64,000 nucleotides of DNA from Crotalaria pallida (taxonomy: Eukaryota > Streptophyta > Magnoliopsida > Fabales > Fabaceae), in assembly GCA_037953625.1 (NCBI GenBank), contig CM075656.1:89981001-90045000 (forward strand). The letters run 5' to 3'. The notes under the pieces are model-generated. The model searched no databases. It was given only the letters and a program-made list of their open reading frames with translations, and had not been told where the DNA came from. The position numbers and the translations under genes are program-made. This document shows, piece after piece, positions 45,838 to 58,823 of this stretch; position 1 is the stretch's first letter, and the number at the start of each line of letters is the position of its first letter.

Positions 45838-46842
45838 TATCATCTGCTTTGAAATATAAGAAAAAAATTTATTTATTTTAAAATGTAAGTAAAAGTAATT
45901 AATTTTATTTCATTCTCATGCTATTTTTTATAATATACCTAAAAATTATTTTGTCATTTAATTTTTATTTCTTTCTCAATACTACTTTATTAAAATATTT
46001 TTATTTTTAAAAATTAGAAAAAAAATTAAATACAAACAACTAATTTCCTTAATAAACATAATTTTAGTTTTTCTTTCATATATTCTAAACCAGAAGTACT
46101 CTCTTCGGTCTTAATTATATGACAAAAAAAAATATCACACCAATGGTGTTTAACATAAGCAAAATTTAACTAACTTTCTATTCCCAGTACAATCATTTAT
46201 AAAATATACTATCTATGAAGTGGTTGTGTCATTTAATTTTTGTTTCATTTTCAATGTAAGTTTAATAAAGTACTCCCTCCGCCTCAAATTAAAGCAAAAG
46301 TAACTAATTTTAATAAGCGTTGTAGTTGATTGTATTTAATTTTCTCAATTTTATAAAAGAATAGAAGTATTTTTAGGAAAGTTGCCTTAAGAATGAAACA
46401 AAATTAAATAAGATAACAATTTTCTAAGGATGTTTTAGGAAAATAACAGTGGGAATAAAATAAAATTTAAGAAGATTAGTTACTTTTGCTTATATTTTAA
46501 ACCAAATGAATTTGAGAAAATTAAATGTAATCAACTAATTTTTCTTAGTACATATTTTCTCCGGCTCGAATTATAATAAGCAACAAAAAATATACATCTC
46601 TTGGTTTAAAATATAAGCAAAATTAACTAATTTTATTAAATTTTGTTTCATTTTCAAAACCACTTTCCTAAAATATCTCTAGAAACTTGTGATCTTATTT
46701 TAATTTTTGTTTCATTCTCAATACAACTTTCCAAAAATATCTCTACTTTTTATAAATTTGATAAAATAAAATACAAACAACTAACCTCCTTAATAAGCAT
46801 AAAATAGTTAAATTTATTTATAATTCGATCTGGAGGGAGTAT
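45838..46842. mobile_element. Cluster of overlapping MITE copies and fragments
   Basis: Several copies of the AATTATAAGCAAAA subfamily are packed together. Left ends are at about 45840, 46097, 46276 and 46556, with right ends GTTTAAAATATAAGC and, at 46816-46838, TTATAATTCGATCTGGAGGGAG. I cannot fully order the nesting by eye. Confidence 0.6.
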
Positions 46843-47146
46843 GAAGTTAGTTATTTTTGCTAGAAAATGTGACAGGAGGGAGTACAGTAGTACTACAGTA
46901 TATAATACAGTAAAAAAATACTGTACAAAGTTCAAGATTTCTGAAATATTAAATTTATATTTTTAAATTTAAAACTAATTTATTTCAAAAAAAATCATGA
47001 AAGAAAAATAAAACCTTCGTTTTAGCCACTTTTATATTGCTATGCATTTTTCTATTATGCTTTTGTTACAAGTGATTTTTTTTATATTATATCATCAATA
47101 TTGTTTTTCTGTTCTTATTATTATCTCATATATATATACACGCACA

Positions 47147-47415
47147 CTTCCTCCGATCTTATTTATAAGATTTTTTTGGGATTTTTTACTTCCACCAAGG
47201 AAAGTGAATAAATTTGTTGGTGACATTATAAATGTGAAAATATGATATACTTTTTCAAAACTATCCCTATAATTATTATTGGAGCTCTAAAAAGTGTTGA
47301 ATTTATAAGGATGTAAGTGGAAAGTAGTACTTAAATGCTATTGAAAATTGAAAAGAAATCTTATAAATAACATCAAAATAAAAATATCAAAATATCTTAT
47401 AAATAAGACCTAAGT
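47147..47415. mobile_element. Stowaway-like MITE, degenerate right end
   Basis: CTTCCTCCGATCTTATTTAT and ATAAATAAGACCTAAGTAAA. Interior like 42052-42324. Confidence 0.75.
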
Positions 47416-47639
47416 AAATATATATATACACCGGAACATTACGTCCCTCAAAAAAGACTTGGCAGTATGTATTAAAAAAAAAAAAAAACAATGACAAAGG
47501 CAATACCGATTGGGACGGGACGACGACCAAAGACCAAAGCCTTTTATTTTAAATGTCTCTCTCTGTCTATGCACCTTGCTTACGTTTCTTGTTTCTAAAA
47601 TTAAAATTTGATTATGTTCACCAAAAAAAAATTAAAATT

Positions 47640-47875
47640 TGATTAATTATATTTTTGGGGGCCGTAAGAAAAAACAAAAAGAGTAGTGTTGGTGTTGTTG
47701 TTTGCGTGTGGTATTGTCAAGTTATAGAAAGAGAGAGAATGGAGCGTGACGTGGGGATGCTGCCGACAGATTCGGTCTTTGATGGGGCTTCTCTTACTAT
47801 AGGCAGAAACACGCCACGTTATCCATTAAGGTGGACCCCACTATAAAATAAAACCACGCCACCTCCCCCACCTAA
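47640..47875 (+). promoter_or_regulatory. Low-copy island with promoter-like motifs, no ORF
   Basis: Contains a TGACGTGG (near 47747), GCCACGTT, GTGGACCC (47831-47838, TCP class II type) and TATAAAATA (47842-47850). No plausible coding frame follows, and the MULE at 47885 begins just after, so whatever lay downstream may have been displaced. Confidence 0.35.
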
Positions 47876-47884
47876 AATAAAATT

Positions 47885-49261
47885 GGAAGATTTTATTAAC
47901 ATCCATTGTTTGTTATTCACACCAAATTTTTAAAAGCGAAGGGATTCGTTTACACTAAATTAAATTACATCAATTTTTATATCGCTCATAACTCTTACAC
48001 AAAGTCAAATTCAATAGAATGAACCATTAGATTGTTTCAATTTTTATTTTGTAAATCGTTTATGTCAAATTTTATAAAAATTCAAAATCGTTTAGTATTT
48101 CAATTATATACTTCAAAATTAACGAAATATATGTCTTAAAAATATATGAAAATAGGGCTATTTGAATATATATTTAATGATGATCAAATTTTCTCAATTT
48201 GACACAAATGATCTAAATAACACATAATTATTATTCAACATATGGATTAGTGAAATTCACTTTATATAAAAAGTTATGAATGATATAAAAGTTGATGTAA
48301 TTTAACTTGGTGTAAACGGTTCCCTCATCTTTTTAAAAATATTTGTCTTACACTTACAAAATCATCCCTATCTTCAAATTTAAACTTTTTTACTCATTTT
48401 TTTATTCTTACACTATCTCATATCCATACTCAGATACACGTCCACGTAATCATTTTTAACCTCTCACCCAACACCATGAAAATGCCACCACTCATCTCAA
48501 CTTTCTTCTACTCTCACCTAACACCCACACACATCATTTTTGTTTGAATGCACTTTTTCACAACCTAATTTTATTTCATTTTTTTAATATTCTTCCAATG
48601 ATCCAATTGCAACAACAACGCTGTATACACGAGGAAGAGTAAAATTGAGTCATTTATTTTTTTTTTTCGTATTGCTATTAAATACTGCAATTTTTTCAAT
48701 ACACAGACTTTTTAAAAATGACCAGAATGAAAAATCTCAAGTGAGGGAGAAAGTTTACATGAAAAAGCAAACATGAGAATATGCAGAAGTGATTTTTTTT
48801 AATACTGATGGCAAAATGTTAATAACAAGTGTTGTACACATAAAAAGGTAGAAACATGGCAAAGTGAACAACAAGCATGAGAGTATTCAAAAGTGATTTT
48901 TTTTAAATCAAAATAATCACTATTTTTTTTTAATGAAAAGGTTGGTGGTGGTTTTATTGTCTTTGATAAAAAAAAGGGAGAAGTTAAAGATGATTATGTG
49001 AGTGTGGGTGTGAATATGATTGTTGGGTGTGAATAAGAGGAAGAAAAAATTAAAAAAGGTTTAAATTTATAGATAATAAGAATACTTTTGTAAACGTAAG
49101 ATTATGGTGTAAATAATAGGATTGAGTTTTTGGATTAAGGGTGTAGGTATTAAATATATGAGCATAAGTAATAAGCATATGGGTAATATTGACGAGTTAG
49201 TACAAAAAATTATAAAAAACAGGTACAAATAGCAATAGAACGGATGTTAATAGCATCTCCC
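47885..49261. mobile_element. Non-autonomous MULE, 1.38 kb
   Basis: AATAAAATT at 47876-47884 and 49262-49270 is an exact 9-bp target duplication. Termini GGAAGATTTTATTAACATCC and, inverted, GGGAGATGCTATTAACATCC agree at 17 of 20 positions. The inverted similarity extends inward (TTTACACCATAATCTTACG region), so the TIRs are long. It is noncoding and contains the smaller inverted-repeat element at 47941-48324. Confidence 0.88.
47941..48324. mobile_element. Inverted-repeat MITE nested in the MULE
   Basis: Ends GGGATTCGTTTACACTAA and, inverted, GGGAACCGTTTACACCAA, with the arms continuing AATTACATCAA. No target duplication was found. Confidence 0.7.
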
Positions 49262-49270
49262 AATAAAATT

Positions 49271-49700
49271 ACTCCTTGACTATTAATTATTTTTTTTCAC
49301 GAACCTTCTTAATTACTCAAAACTTTTTAAATTCTCAATAATATTAATAAGGATAATTTTGAAAATAAATATTAAATTTTTTATTTCTAATATCATTAAC
49401 TAAATTAATCAACTTTAATTTTAAAAAAAAATTATACAAAGTAACGGAGATATGAAAATAGGGTAGCGGTAGTAGTACAGTATTATGCGAATGCTGAGAA
49501 TGGAGGGGACCACAAGGAAGAAGGGTCAAATCAAAGAGTATAGGGTAGAGAGAGAAGGGTAACGAGGGAGGGTTTGAAATGACGGCCGGCTGAGTGGGTG
49601 CAGAAACAGGATTAGGTCAGTGACGAGTGTGTGTGAGTGTTGAAGGATGCATGATGCTGCTGTAGCGAATACCACCATTCTGATGACGTTTTCTTCCTGC
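49271..49700. other. MITE fragment followed by low-copy island
   Basis: 49280-49430 resembles a MITE interior without termini. 49440-49680 is a GC-richer, non-repetitive stretch with GGGACCAC (49506-49513, TCP class II type inverted). No ORF is convincing. Confidence 0.4.
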
Positions 49701-51380
49701 TCTACATTTATTAATCTTTTGGACCTTATGTATTTTCAATTATTTTTATTATTTTATACCATGTGATTATCTTTACAAATTTAATCTTTTTTCATCATAC
49801 ATTCTTCAATTTTTTTCATTATATTTTTCATATATTTACTATTATTTTATTTATAATTATTTAATTAATTTAATATTGTAAAAAAACTGAATTCTTATAT
49901 CATGTAATATTTATTTATTAATCTACGTGCAATGGTTAAAGTACAAAACTTATAAAATAAGAGAGTACTGTATTTATTAATTAATTAACTATTGCACTAT
50001 TTCAGTTCCATAATATATAAAATTCTTTAAAATACTCGTTTATATTCTTTAAAAAGTAGTTAATATTATTATTAGTGACATTAAAAATATAAATATTTGA
50101 TATATTTTTTACAAACAGCAGTGCTATAGATCATGAAAAAACTACCTTAAAAAATGTTTTTTTAAAAAACGAATAATTATGAAAAAAAATTAAATGCGAT
50201 TGAAAAATAGAATTAAAATACTTTCTTATTTAAATAAGACAAAATAAGTTTTTAGGAAAAAATATTGCGAGGGACAGAGGGAGCATGTATTAGGATTACA
50301 GTATTAATATCATTTTTAAAATACATTTACTTTTTTAAAATTAAGATAACTATACATCATAATTATTACTTTTTCCGACTCGAATTATAAGCAATTTCAA
50401 CCATTAAGAATGTTAGTTGATTGTTTTTAATTTTCTCAAATTTATAAAAAAATAGATATATATTAGCAAAATAGTAGAATAAAACAAAAATTAATAAAAT
50501 TAGTTAATTTTACTGAAAAGTATGTTTTTTATTCTTTGTAATTTCTGAAATTTCTCATGTCCAAATAAACTTTGTACACCATGAGGGAAGTTTGCGTGTT
50601 GTTGGGATGGGGAAGGTACTGGTGGGCTGGTTTCCCACTTTTGCAGTATTGCGTCTTTTTGTCACTCATGCTGTGTGCTCATTATAGTTTACTGACAATT
50701 GGTTTGAGTGCCTCACATTCTTCCTACAATAATCAATACGACAACACAACGTATATTTTTTTTTTTTCTTCTAATTGCACTCAATGTAATGGAATACTAT
50801 ACATTTTTTTTTGAACTGTAGTGGAGTACTATACACATCGAATACTCCGTATTTAATTATTCTTTTTATTTAAGTCTACTTTATGCCATTTAATTTTTCA
50901 TAGAAATGTCACCTTTCTGAAAATATATTTTAAAAAAACTGCAATACTTTTTAAAAGGGGTTCCGCACATCCGCTAATCATTCAAAGAATTTTCAAGCAA
51001 TCTAACAGCAACAAAAACTCAATACAGTAGATTTTTAATGTTGTCTTTACTTTCTTCATTGCTCAAAAACATTGCCCCTCTGTTAGTAAAACCTTTAGAA
51101 AATTAGTATAAGTTCACTTTAGTTTTTTCCCCAAACGAATATTAGCTTATATATTGACCAAATGAATATTACTAGTATAGTACTGTATAGTACTATATTT
51201 TTAACCAACCAAGTTACTCATTCAGATTATAATATAATCTTTTTTTATTCAAAAAATGTCAAGTCTTATTTTACAAATAATATTAATAAACTTATTTAAT
51301 TCACGTAATTTTTTGTTTTTTTTTTTTAACTATAAAAAAGGGCTAAGTTCCGGGAGTATGAAAACCCTTGTAGACTGAAG
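49701..51380. other. AT-rich intergenic with MITE fragments
   Basis: A right terminus GGGACAGAGGGAG lies near 50270 and a left terminus of the AATTATAAGC subfamily near 50375, both without clear partners. 50572-50814 is open on the + strand for 80 codons but is of no recognised family. Confidence 0.4.
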
Positions 51381-53696
51381 GTAAGGTCTAAATAAAATTG
51401 ACCATCTGACCTGCAAGCTAGGAAATAGGAATAATCAATGCCCATGTATCACCGCCACCGCTCCTTCCTTCCGTCACATAGTTTGACCCCATTAATGCAA
51501 ATGCAGGCCACGTCCTAGATCGCCCTTGATATGTGCAAGACGCAAACTAGCCGTTGTCTTCGTCGGTTTTGGATGAAATTGTTGAGAGTAAAATTGGCTT
51601 AACTTACTAAAAGTATTGTTAATTAAAAAACTTTACTGGTAATCAAGATATTATAAAATAGGAGAAGTTGGTGACATTTTTGTCATTTTCATTTTCCTTC
51701 TTTAATCCTTGCTTTTCTTTCCAAATTTGTTTGTTCGTGCATCGTACGGGAATAAATATTTATCTTAAGTTATTTTTAGAAAATCTTTTTTAGTACAATT
51801 TGGATTACACATAAATATAAAAATTGTCCGCAAATATACAATTTGCATTTCGATATTATTACAATTTGCACGGGTTATTAATGTCTTTTCAAAAGGAAAT
51901 AATTTGATCAAATATTGACATAAAAATATATAATGCTTAAATGACCCGTCATATGATAATTAACCAGGAAAAAAACGAATATAATGTTGTAATTTCATAA
52001 ATTCTGATACAAACAAGTCATTATATAGGCAAATTGGTATTAAACATTTAAATAGAGCATCATTATGAATAATAAATTTTTGGTACAACGAAAAAAACAG
52101 ATATATAAGTATTAAAGATGAGCTATAATTTGGTATAATGATTTAGCTTAATACAATAAAATATTTACTCAGTCATGAATTCAAGTTTAAAAAAATCCAA
52201 AAATTTTATACAATATGTTGCAATTTAAATTGTGAAAAATAATGATGCGTTATTTTATACTTTAGACAATATACTTATTTACAATTATGAAGTTCTAATA
52301 CAAGCAAGTAATTTGAAAGTTCGAATCTTCTAAACACGAATTAATTAAAATTGTGAAAATAGGTCTTATATTTTGGGACAGATGTAATAATAATAATGAT
52401 GATGATGATGATGATGATATATGGTAAAAAAAATAGCTGCATTTGAACTTGCAAAATGAATTACTAACAAAATGCATTTGGAATGATGGATTAAATAAAA
52501 CAAAAATCAAAATGAGTTGGATTTTTTTTAATATAAGAAATTATGTTGTTAATTAAAATTAAAAATCGCATAGTTGATACATTATTAGTTAATTTTTATT
52601 AACGAAAAAGTTGGTAGCTGAAACTAAATTCAAAGGTTAATGTTTATGACTATTCATTTCTAAATACATGTAAATCATTTTTATAAAAAGTTCATATAAA
52701 CTTATTATTTAAAAAGACATATTTTCAAAATCTATAATCAATTTTTTTAAAACAAAAATAAATTAAACCCACGCGATGCATGGATAAAATTACTAGTTTT
52801 AATGAAAGTAACAAGTAAAGGAATATGAAAAATACTAGTATATTTATTAAAAGATTTTATATAACAAAACTTTCACATGGAAAATTACAGTATTTCAAAG
52901 AAGACATGTTAATTATAAATTACAGTACTGTATTTTTATCCTCGAAAACCTAAAAAAAAAGTAAATTGAACCTCGGAATAATTTAGCTGAAACGATGGCC
53001 ATCACTGATCTAGCGCATTTTAAACCCAAAAAAAAAGTGGCAAGTTTTTTAAAATTAAAAAAAAAAGTTTTTAAAAAAAGGTTTGCTTAATCTCGGCCCT
53101 TAGAAAAAAAGTATTAGAAACATAAATTTATTAAGTTCCAAATCTTAAATGTTTAAGTTTTCAATGCAATTGCTTTATAAAGTTTCTTATCACCAGCCCT
53201 TAGCTTTAAAGACTGAAATTAAGAAAATCCTTTAAAAAAAATAAAACATGGATGGTTTGTCATGGCAATATAATCCCCATAAATTCTAGAATAACTTGCA
53301 CGGGCCACACTTTTTTCATATATAAGAATCATTCTTTTAATACCGAAAATTTTAATTGAGATTAATGGATATGTACTAATGGTGTAAAAAATTTTATATC
53401 ATCAGTTCATCATTCATCATTCATTTGTATTACTTTAATCTAAAAGTCAATGATCATAAATGGATGAATGATATATTATGCACTGATGATACAAAAATCT
53501 TTTACATTATTGATGCATTTTTCATTTTCTCATTTTAATTTGTGCGTTAGAAATTTAAGAAATTTATACAGAGGAACGGGGAAGTAATAAATCTACTATC
53601 AAACATTCAAGTCTAATTCCTTTGAATGTGCCGTTCTAATTAAAAGATTTATTAAGAGTAAGAGAAATTCATTTAGATACATGTTTTAAGAAAGTA
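51381..53696. other. Intergenic DNA with a possible Helitron 3' end
   Basis: An (ATG)n tract runs at 52391-52418. At 52768-52797, CCACGC-GAT-GCATGG can form a hairpin and is followed after 10 nt by CTAGT, the format of a Helitron 3' end; I could not find its 5' TC end. A related GTGCATCGTACGGG motif lies at 51737. No gene. Confidence 0.35.
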
Positions 53697-53966
53697 CTCT
53701 CTCCAGCTCAAATTATAAGCAATTGTAACTAATTTAATTCTTATTAAGGAGATTAGTTTGTTGTATTTAATTTTTTCAAATTTATAAAAAATAGATATAT
53801 TTTAGGAAAATACTCCTATTGGGAATGAAACAAAAATTAAATAAGATAATTGTTTTTTATAAATATTTTAGAAAAATGACAATGAAGATAAAAAAATTAA
53901 TAATATTAGTTAATTTTACAAATATTTAAAAAAAATATGTTTTTTTTCCTTACAAGCCGAAAGGAG
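53697..53966. mobile_element. Stowaway-like MITE, AATTATAAGCAA subfamily
   Basis: CTCTCTCCAGCTCAAATTAT and a degenerate right end CCTTACAAGCCGAAAGGAG, TA-flanked. Confidence 0.75.
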
Positions 53967-55530
53967 TAGTAGTAATTGATTTTTTCACTAAAAAAAAAGT
54001 ACTGTAATAAATAGTAATCACCGAATCTAACTGTTGGCCATAAAAAAAGTTGGGTAAATGAAAGGAGAGTAGCAGAGTCTGAGCGGTAAGTTCTAAGTTG
54101 AATGCCCTTTTTTAGTCTAACAATGTTAGGACCTTTTCCAAACATTAGTTATCACTGTTTGGCAATAATAACCAACTCAGGCAAAAATAAAACTCTGAAA
54201 AGCTAAATTAAAAATTAACACACAAATACTGACAGCTTATCTATCATTTCACTTCACTAAATCTTTTCACTAAAGTACTCGTATACGTTTCTTTTCCTCA
54301 TGTCAAGTGTTAGAATCTTTTTTGTACCAAAAATCGAAAAGAACACCCCAAAATATTTTTTTTAAAAAAAAAGTGCGAGAGCTTTGACGAAATGTATGCG
54401 TTTAACATTCAAATTTCAATATATAAAGTCAATTTTTCCGAAGCGTACCATCGAATACGTGTCAAGGAATGAAAAAATTGTATACATTGATGTACCAAAA
54501 AAAAAAATGTATAGTATAACTGATAAAAATTATAATCATTTACTTTTATATAGTCCTTTTAGCAATATGGTTTACTTAATCTCCATCTTTTAATAAAAGA
54601 TTAAAAAATAGTACAAATTTCTTGAAATGATATTTTTAATTGATTATTAAATTTTTTTATTTTTTATGGACAGATGATATTTTTAGCCTTTTGTTCTCAA
54701 TCTTAATGATTTAGGTTAAGAAAATATTACAATAAATTTGTATCAAACTACTCAGTTCGATCTTATTTATAAAATAAAAATTAACTTAATAGTAGTTAAT
54801 AATAAAAGTTAGTGTATTTAATTTTTTCAAATTAATAAAAATAAATAGAAATATTTTTAGAAAATAATATTGAGAATGAAAGAAAGTTTATTTGAGACAA
54901 CTATTTTATGAGTATTTTTGAAATGATTAAATTTAATTTTAACCGTAATAAATTAGTTTTTTTTATATATTTTTTGATATTGCTAATAGTAAGTTTTTTG
55001 TTTTCCATATAACCGAGATTAAAGCACTTGCCAATGAAATAAAATAAATAAGTTTGTCTGTAGAAAATAACACTTTTAACCTTGTGAAAAGTATTGAAAT
55101 AGTTTTTCCAACAGTTTAATATACATGCATTGTTTTATTTTATTGATGGATTATTTATTATTTATGTGCAATATTTTTATTTAAAAATTAATTATTATTG
55201 TTTCGTGAACGATGGATGATACGTTGATGAGGCAAAAAAAAATATTTATAAAGTTTATGCACACATTTTTTTTTGTCATGCCAAATTTCTTATTTTCTCT
55301 TCCTTGATTATTAGTTACTAGTATAAAAACACTTCTAAGGAAGTTGGCCAAAAATAATAGCCATTTCATTCGTTTTTATTTATTGGTACCATTTGAAAAA
55401 AATTGTTTCTATTTACTTCTCTACTTATTAATTTAGAAGTTTAAGAATACATCAATTGCTATATATTTACCATATTTATAATTATTAAATAGTATCATCA
55501 TTATGTAATTAGTTGAAAAAAAATTCGTAA
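53967..55530. other. AT-rich intergenic, nothing firm
   Basis: A MITE-like left end CTCAGTTCGATCTTATTTAT lies near 54752, without a partner. No gene is seen. Confidence 0.4.
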
Positions 55531-55534
55531 TAAC

Positions 55535-55750
55535 TTTTTTTTGGTTTACGAGGGAAATCCCATTGTCATTGCCACACATTGACGACTCTGATGGGCAACC
55601 TCGCCTCAAGGTCATAGCCTACAACCTACCCGGAGGAGAACAACCACTCCCGAAGGAGCGACAGACTCATACCGCCAAGGTAGGATTCGAACCTGTATCC
55701 TTGCGAATCAGGACAAAATCCCGAATTAGGTGTGTCACACCTCGTTGATA
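55535..55750 (-). mobile_element. SINE-like element sharing a tail with the SINE at 40651
   Basis: On the - strand, GGTTCGAATCC (about 55684-55694) is a perfect pol III B-box, and the element ends GTAAACCAAAAAAAA at 55535, the same 3' end as the SINE at 40651-40759. The A-box is unclear and no target duplication was found. Unlike tRNA, no cloverleaf is formed. Confidence 0.65.
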
Positions 55751-56093
55751 CTTAAAAATCGAAAATAAAATTGTTAGGAAAAAACCTAAAAAAAGTGTTA
55801 GGAAATAAAACAAGCTATTGATAGAAATAAAAAGTGTTAGGAAAAGCTAAGTGTTAAGAAAAAGTGTTAGGAAAACAACAAAAAAAAATTAAAAAATTGA
55901 AACTATTGATAGAAATAAAATAAGCTAGTCCATATTGATTACAACATAGTAGTAAATTTAGCAACATAGAAACAGAAAAACTCATAAATCTAATGTTTAA
56001 GATTTTGTGTTAAGACATGATATCATATAGTTTTATATTGTTGTTCATTCACCCATTAATAAAAGTAAGATTAATTCACAGTACTCTCTATTT

Positions 56094-56350
56094 CATCCGA
56101 TCTCATTTTTAAGCAAAAATAACTAATTCACACTTATTAAGGAAGTTAGTTGAGTGTTTTTAATTTTCTCAAATTCATAAAATAAAATAGACTACTTTAG
56201 TAAATTTACATTGAGAATAAAACAAAAAATAAATAACTCAAACACATTATGAAAATATCTTAAGAATGATTGTATTAAGAATAAAATGTTAGTTAATTTT
56301 TGCTTATATTAATAAAATGTCATTTTTGCTTATAAACGAGACAAAAAGAG
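56094..56350. mobile_element. Stowaway-like MITE, degenerate
   Basis: CTCTATTTCATCCGATCTC and GCTTATAAACGAGACAAAAAGAG. TA-flanked on the right. Confidence 0.6.
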
Positions 56351-56659
56351 TAGTTAACAAGAAATTGGATTAAAAGTCAAATAGGAGTACTAAATTCTTC
56401 TTTCTCAATTTCCATATTCTGGATTTGTCTTCTCTCATCTTCTTCAACAATTGATCAAATAATTCTGATTTCTCTCTTCCAATAGAAACAATCATTAATT
56501 GTTTTAGGATGTGCTTCTTTTAAATTAAAATAGCTACTGTAGATAAAAAGCGATGGAGGTAGTCAGTATGCACCAAAAACATTACTGTATTAAACTTGTT
56601 CAGCTTATCGTGCCACTTATCCAAAACCCAGCATAAACTAAAGTGAAGCACCATGAATA

Positions 56660-56860
56660 TTAAAAAAGGACCCAAGGACCCACCCCACCGCACAATATCT
56701 CCTCTCTCAATACTTTTTAATTTTCAATAATAATCATAAGGATATTTTTGAAAAAATATATCATATATTTACATTTCCAATATCACTAACAATATTTACT
56801 ATGTTTCTTGAAGGATATAAAAATTAGTCAAAAGCGATTATAATAAGAACTGAAGGGAGT
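56660..56860. other. Short motif-bearing stretch and MITE fragment
   Basis: GGACCCAC (TCP type) lies at 56676-56683. From about 56701 a MITE interior runs to a right end ATAAGAACTGAAGGGAG at 56859, with its left end missing. Confidence 0.5.
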
Positions 56861-56883
56861 AATAATAAAGTACAACACGATTT

Positions 56884-57060
56884 ATAGATAGTTGAGTTTT
56901 TAAAGTATGATGTCAGAAGTTCGATTGTTGCCGTAAATAGGAAAATGCTTTGTTGGTAAACACAAAACTCACTTCGATGATCTTTACGCCTCGAAAGAGA
57001 TTAATCTTCGATTGTCGGCTCGGGATACCCTTGATGTACATCAAACAAAAATAATATTGA
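56884..57060 (+). mobile_element. SINE-like element
   Basis: AGTTCGATTG (about 56918) resembles a B-box and is preceded by an A-box-like TAGTTGAG. The body has a mixed-composition SINE look and ends in ACATCAAACAAAAATAAT. Classification is tentative. Confidence 0.45.
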
Positions 57061-57180
57061 TAGAGGGTTACTATAATTTTAATGAAAATATTAATAATAT
57101 TCTAAATACATTTTAAGAGATAGAAAAATATCCCCTCAAAGTCCCTAAATAGTAAATATAAAGCCGAGATAGAAAAATAA

Positions 57181-57452
57181 CTCCTCCATCCTTAAATATA
57201 AAGCCCTTTTGACACTTTTATTTTGTCTATATTTATAAAATCCCATACCAATTTTCAATGATTATTAATTGCTTTTTTTTCATAAACACCCCGATTTATT
57301 TAACACTTTATAGATTCTCAATAATATAATAGAGGTAATTTTGAAATTACATGTCAAAAGTTCACATTTTCAATACAATTAACTAAAATTACTCTACCTT
57401 TTTAATGGATGTGAAATCCCTTAAAGGAGCTTTATATTTTGGGACAAGGGAG
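57181..57452. mobile_element. Stowaway-like MITE
   Basis: CTCCTCCATCCTTAAATATA and TATATTTTGGGACAAGGGAG. Interior like 30796-31069. Confidence 0.8.
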
Positions 57453-57642
57453 TATTTATTATAAAGTATTGTATTCAAAAATTATTTGTTAAGTTGTAGG
57501 TACTCCTAATTATTTTTATACTTATATACTTTTTTAAAATTATTCTTTAATTATCATAAAAATTATTATATAAAAGGATAAATAAATACTGTATGAGATT
57601 TAAAAAATAATTAATATCAGTAAAAATTAAAAGAAAAAATAT

Positions 57643-57895
57643 TTTCTCTGTTCTTATTTATGGGACACACTTATCCATATCACATGGACCAAAAAAGCTA
57701 GTTAAATTTTTTGAAACTTTAAAAAACACATTAACATTACAATTTTAAGAATTTCATAATGTGTTATTTTACATTAATGAATAAAGAGCAAATAAAAGAG
57801 ATAACAATAAATGCTTCTTAAAAAATGCAAAATACCTTATAAAATAAGATCAAATAATTCTTCTAAAATGCGTCATATAAATAACACCAGAGAGT
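57643..57895. mobile_element. Stowaway-like MITE, degenerate
   Basis: TTCTCTGTTCTTATTTATGG and CATATAAATAACACCAGAGAG. Interior like 12835-13096. Confidence 0.7.
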
Positions 57896-58560
57896 GCAAA
57901 ATATCAAAGCGATAGAATATTTGGGACGGAGGTATACATGCGTGGAAAACGGGACACGCGCAGAGGATAGCGAGTGGGTCTAAAAAAAGGTGGGAAAGAT
58001 ACGCTGCTAAAATGATCTCTGACTAGAAAAGGAATGCCATCATGCTGATACCCACACGCTCGCTTCGCAGTTCCCGCTCCCCACAAAACACCAACATAAA
58101 ATTACCCCACTCTCCATACCAACGAGCGTGAATAACACTCTTGGCAGTTGGCACCTCCAGCCATTAGTTTTTCTAAGGTGGTCCAAATAGGCCTCAACGG
58201 TTGTGATACCACGCCGCCCAACATTCCACGAACACCACCCATACTACCAGCAGTCGTATCATGTTTGTTTGTTTTTTTTTTTTTTTTTTCAAAGGGTGAC
58301 TTTGTACAAAGTATTGTAAGGGGAACATTATTATAACCATTTTCATCACAATTATTTCAAACTTCATTATCATGACCTTGTTGCAAAAGTGGTGCAAAAA
58401 AAGTGCATAAAATAAACCAACATGATCCGAGAATCCGCGAATATCATAATATAATTAGCAGTACAACTAATAACGTCATCGCTAGCAGCCCAAAATATAA
58501 AATAAAAAAGAGAAACATAAAGGAGAAGAAGATAATGTATATATAATATGGATATCTCAT
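57896..58560. other. Low-copy island downstream of the second ERF
   Basis: 57930-58260 is GC-richer and not repeated in the window. It has small frames on both strands without recognisable domains, then a poly-T tract and AT-rich DNA. The 3' UTR of the - strand ERF probably begins around 58823 and runs towards 58560. Confidence 0.4.
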
Positions 58561-58823
58561 TTTCTTTTTTTTTTTGTTGCCAATGTTAGATCAGACCATA
58601 CATAAATAAAATGCTACTACTACATAACAACTCCCTCTTTTTTTTTTTTTTTGGGTTATGCTAATAATGCCGATGATGATAGAGGATCAACCGCAAAATA
58701 CTCGTAAAACATAACTAAGGAAAAAAATTAATAAGACATGAGGGAGCAGAGGGTAAAACGACGTGGTAACAAGCCTACAAAACACTCTCTAACAAAGCCA
58801 CGACGACGTTCTTGTAACATTAT

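Noticed and set aside
55684..55694. tRNA gene suggested by a perfect B-box
   Set aside because: No cloverleaf arms or anticodon loop can be drawn; the A-rich tail fits a SINE.
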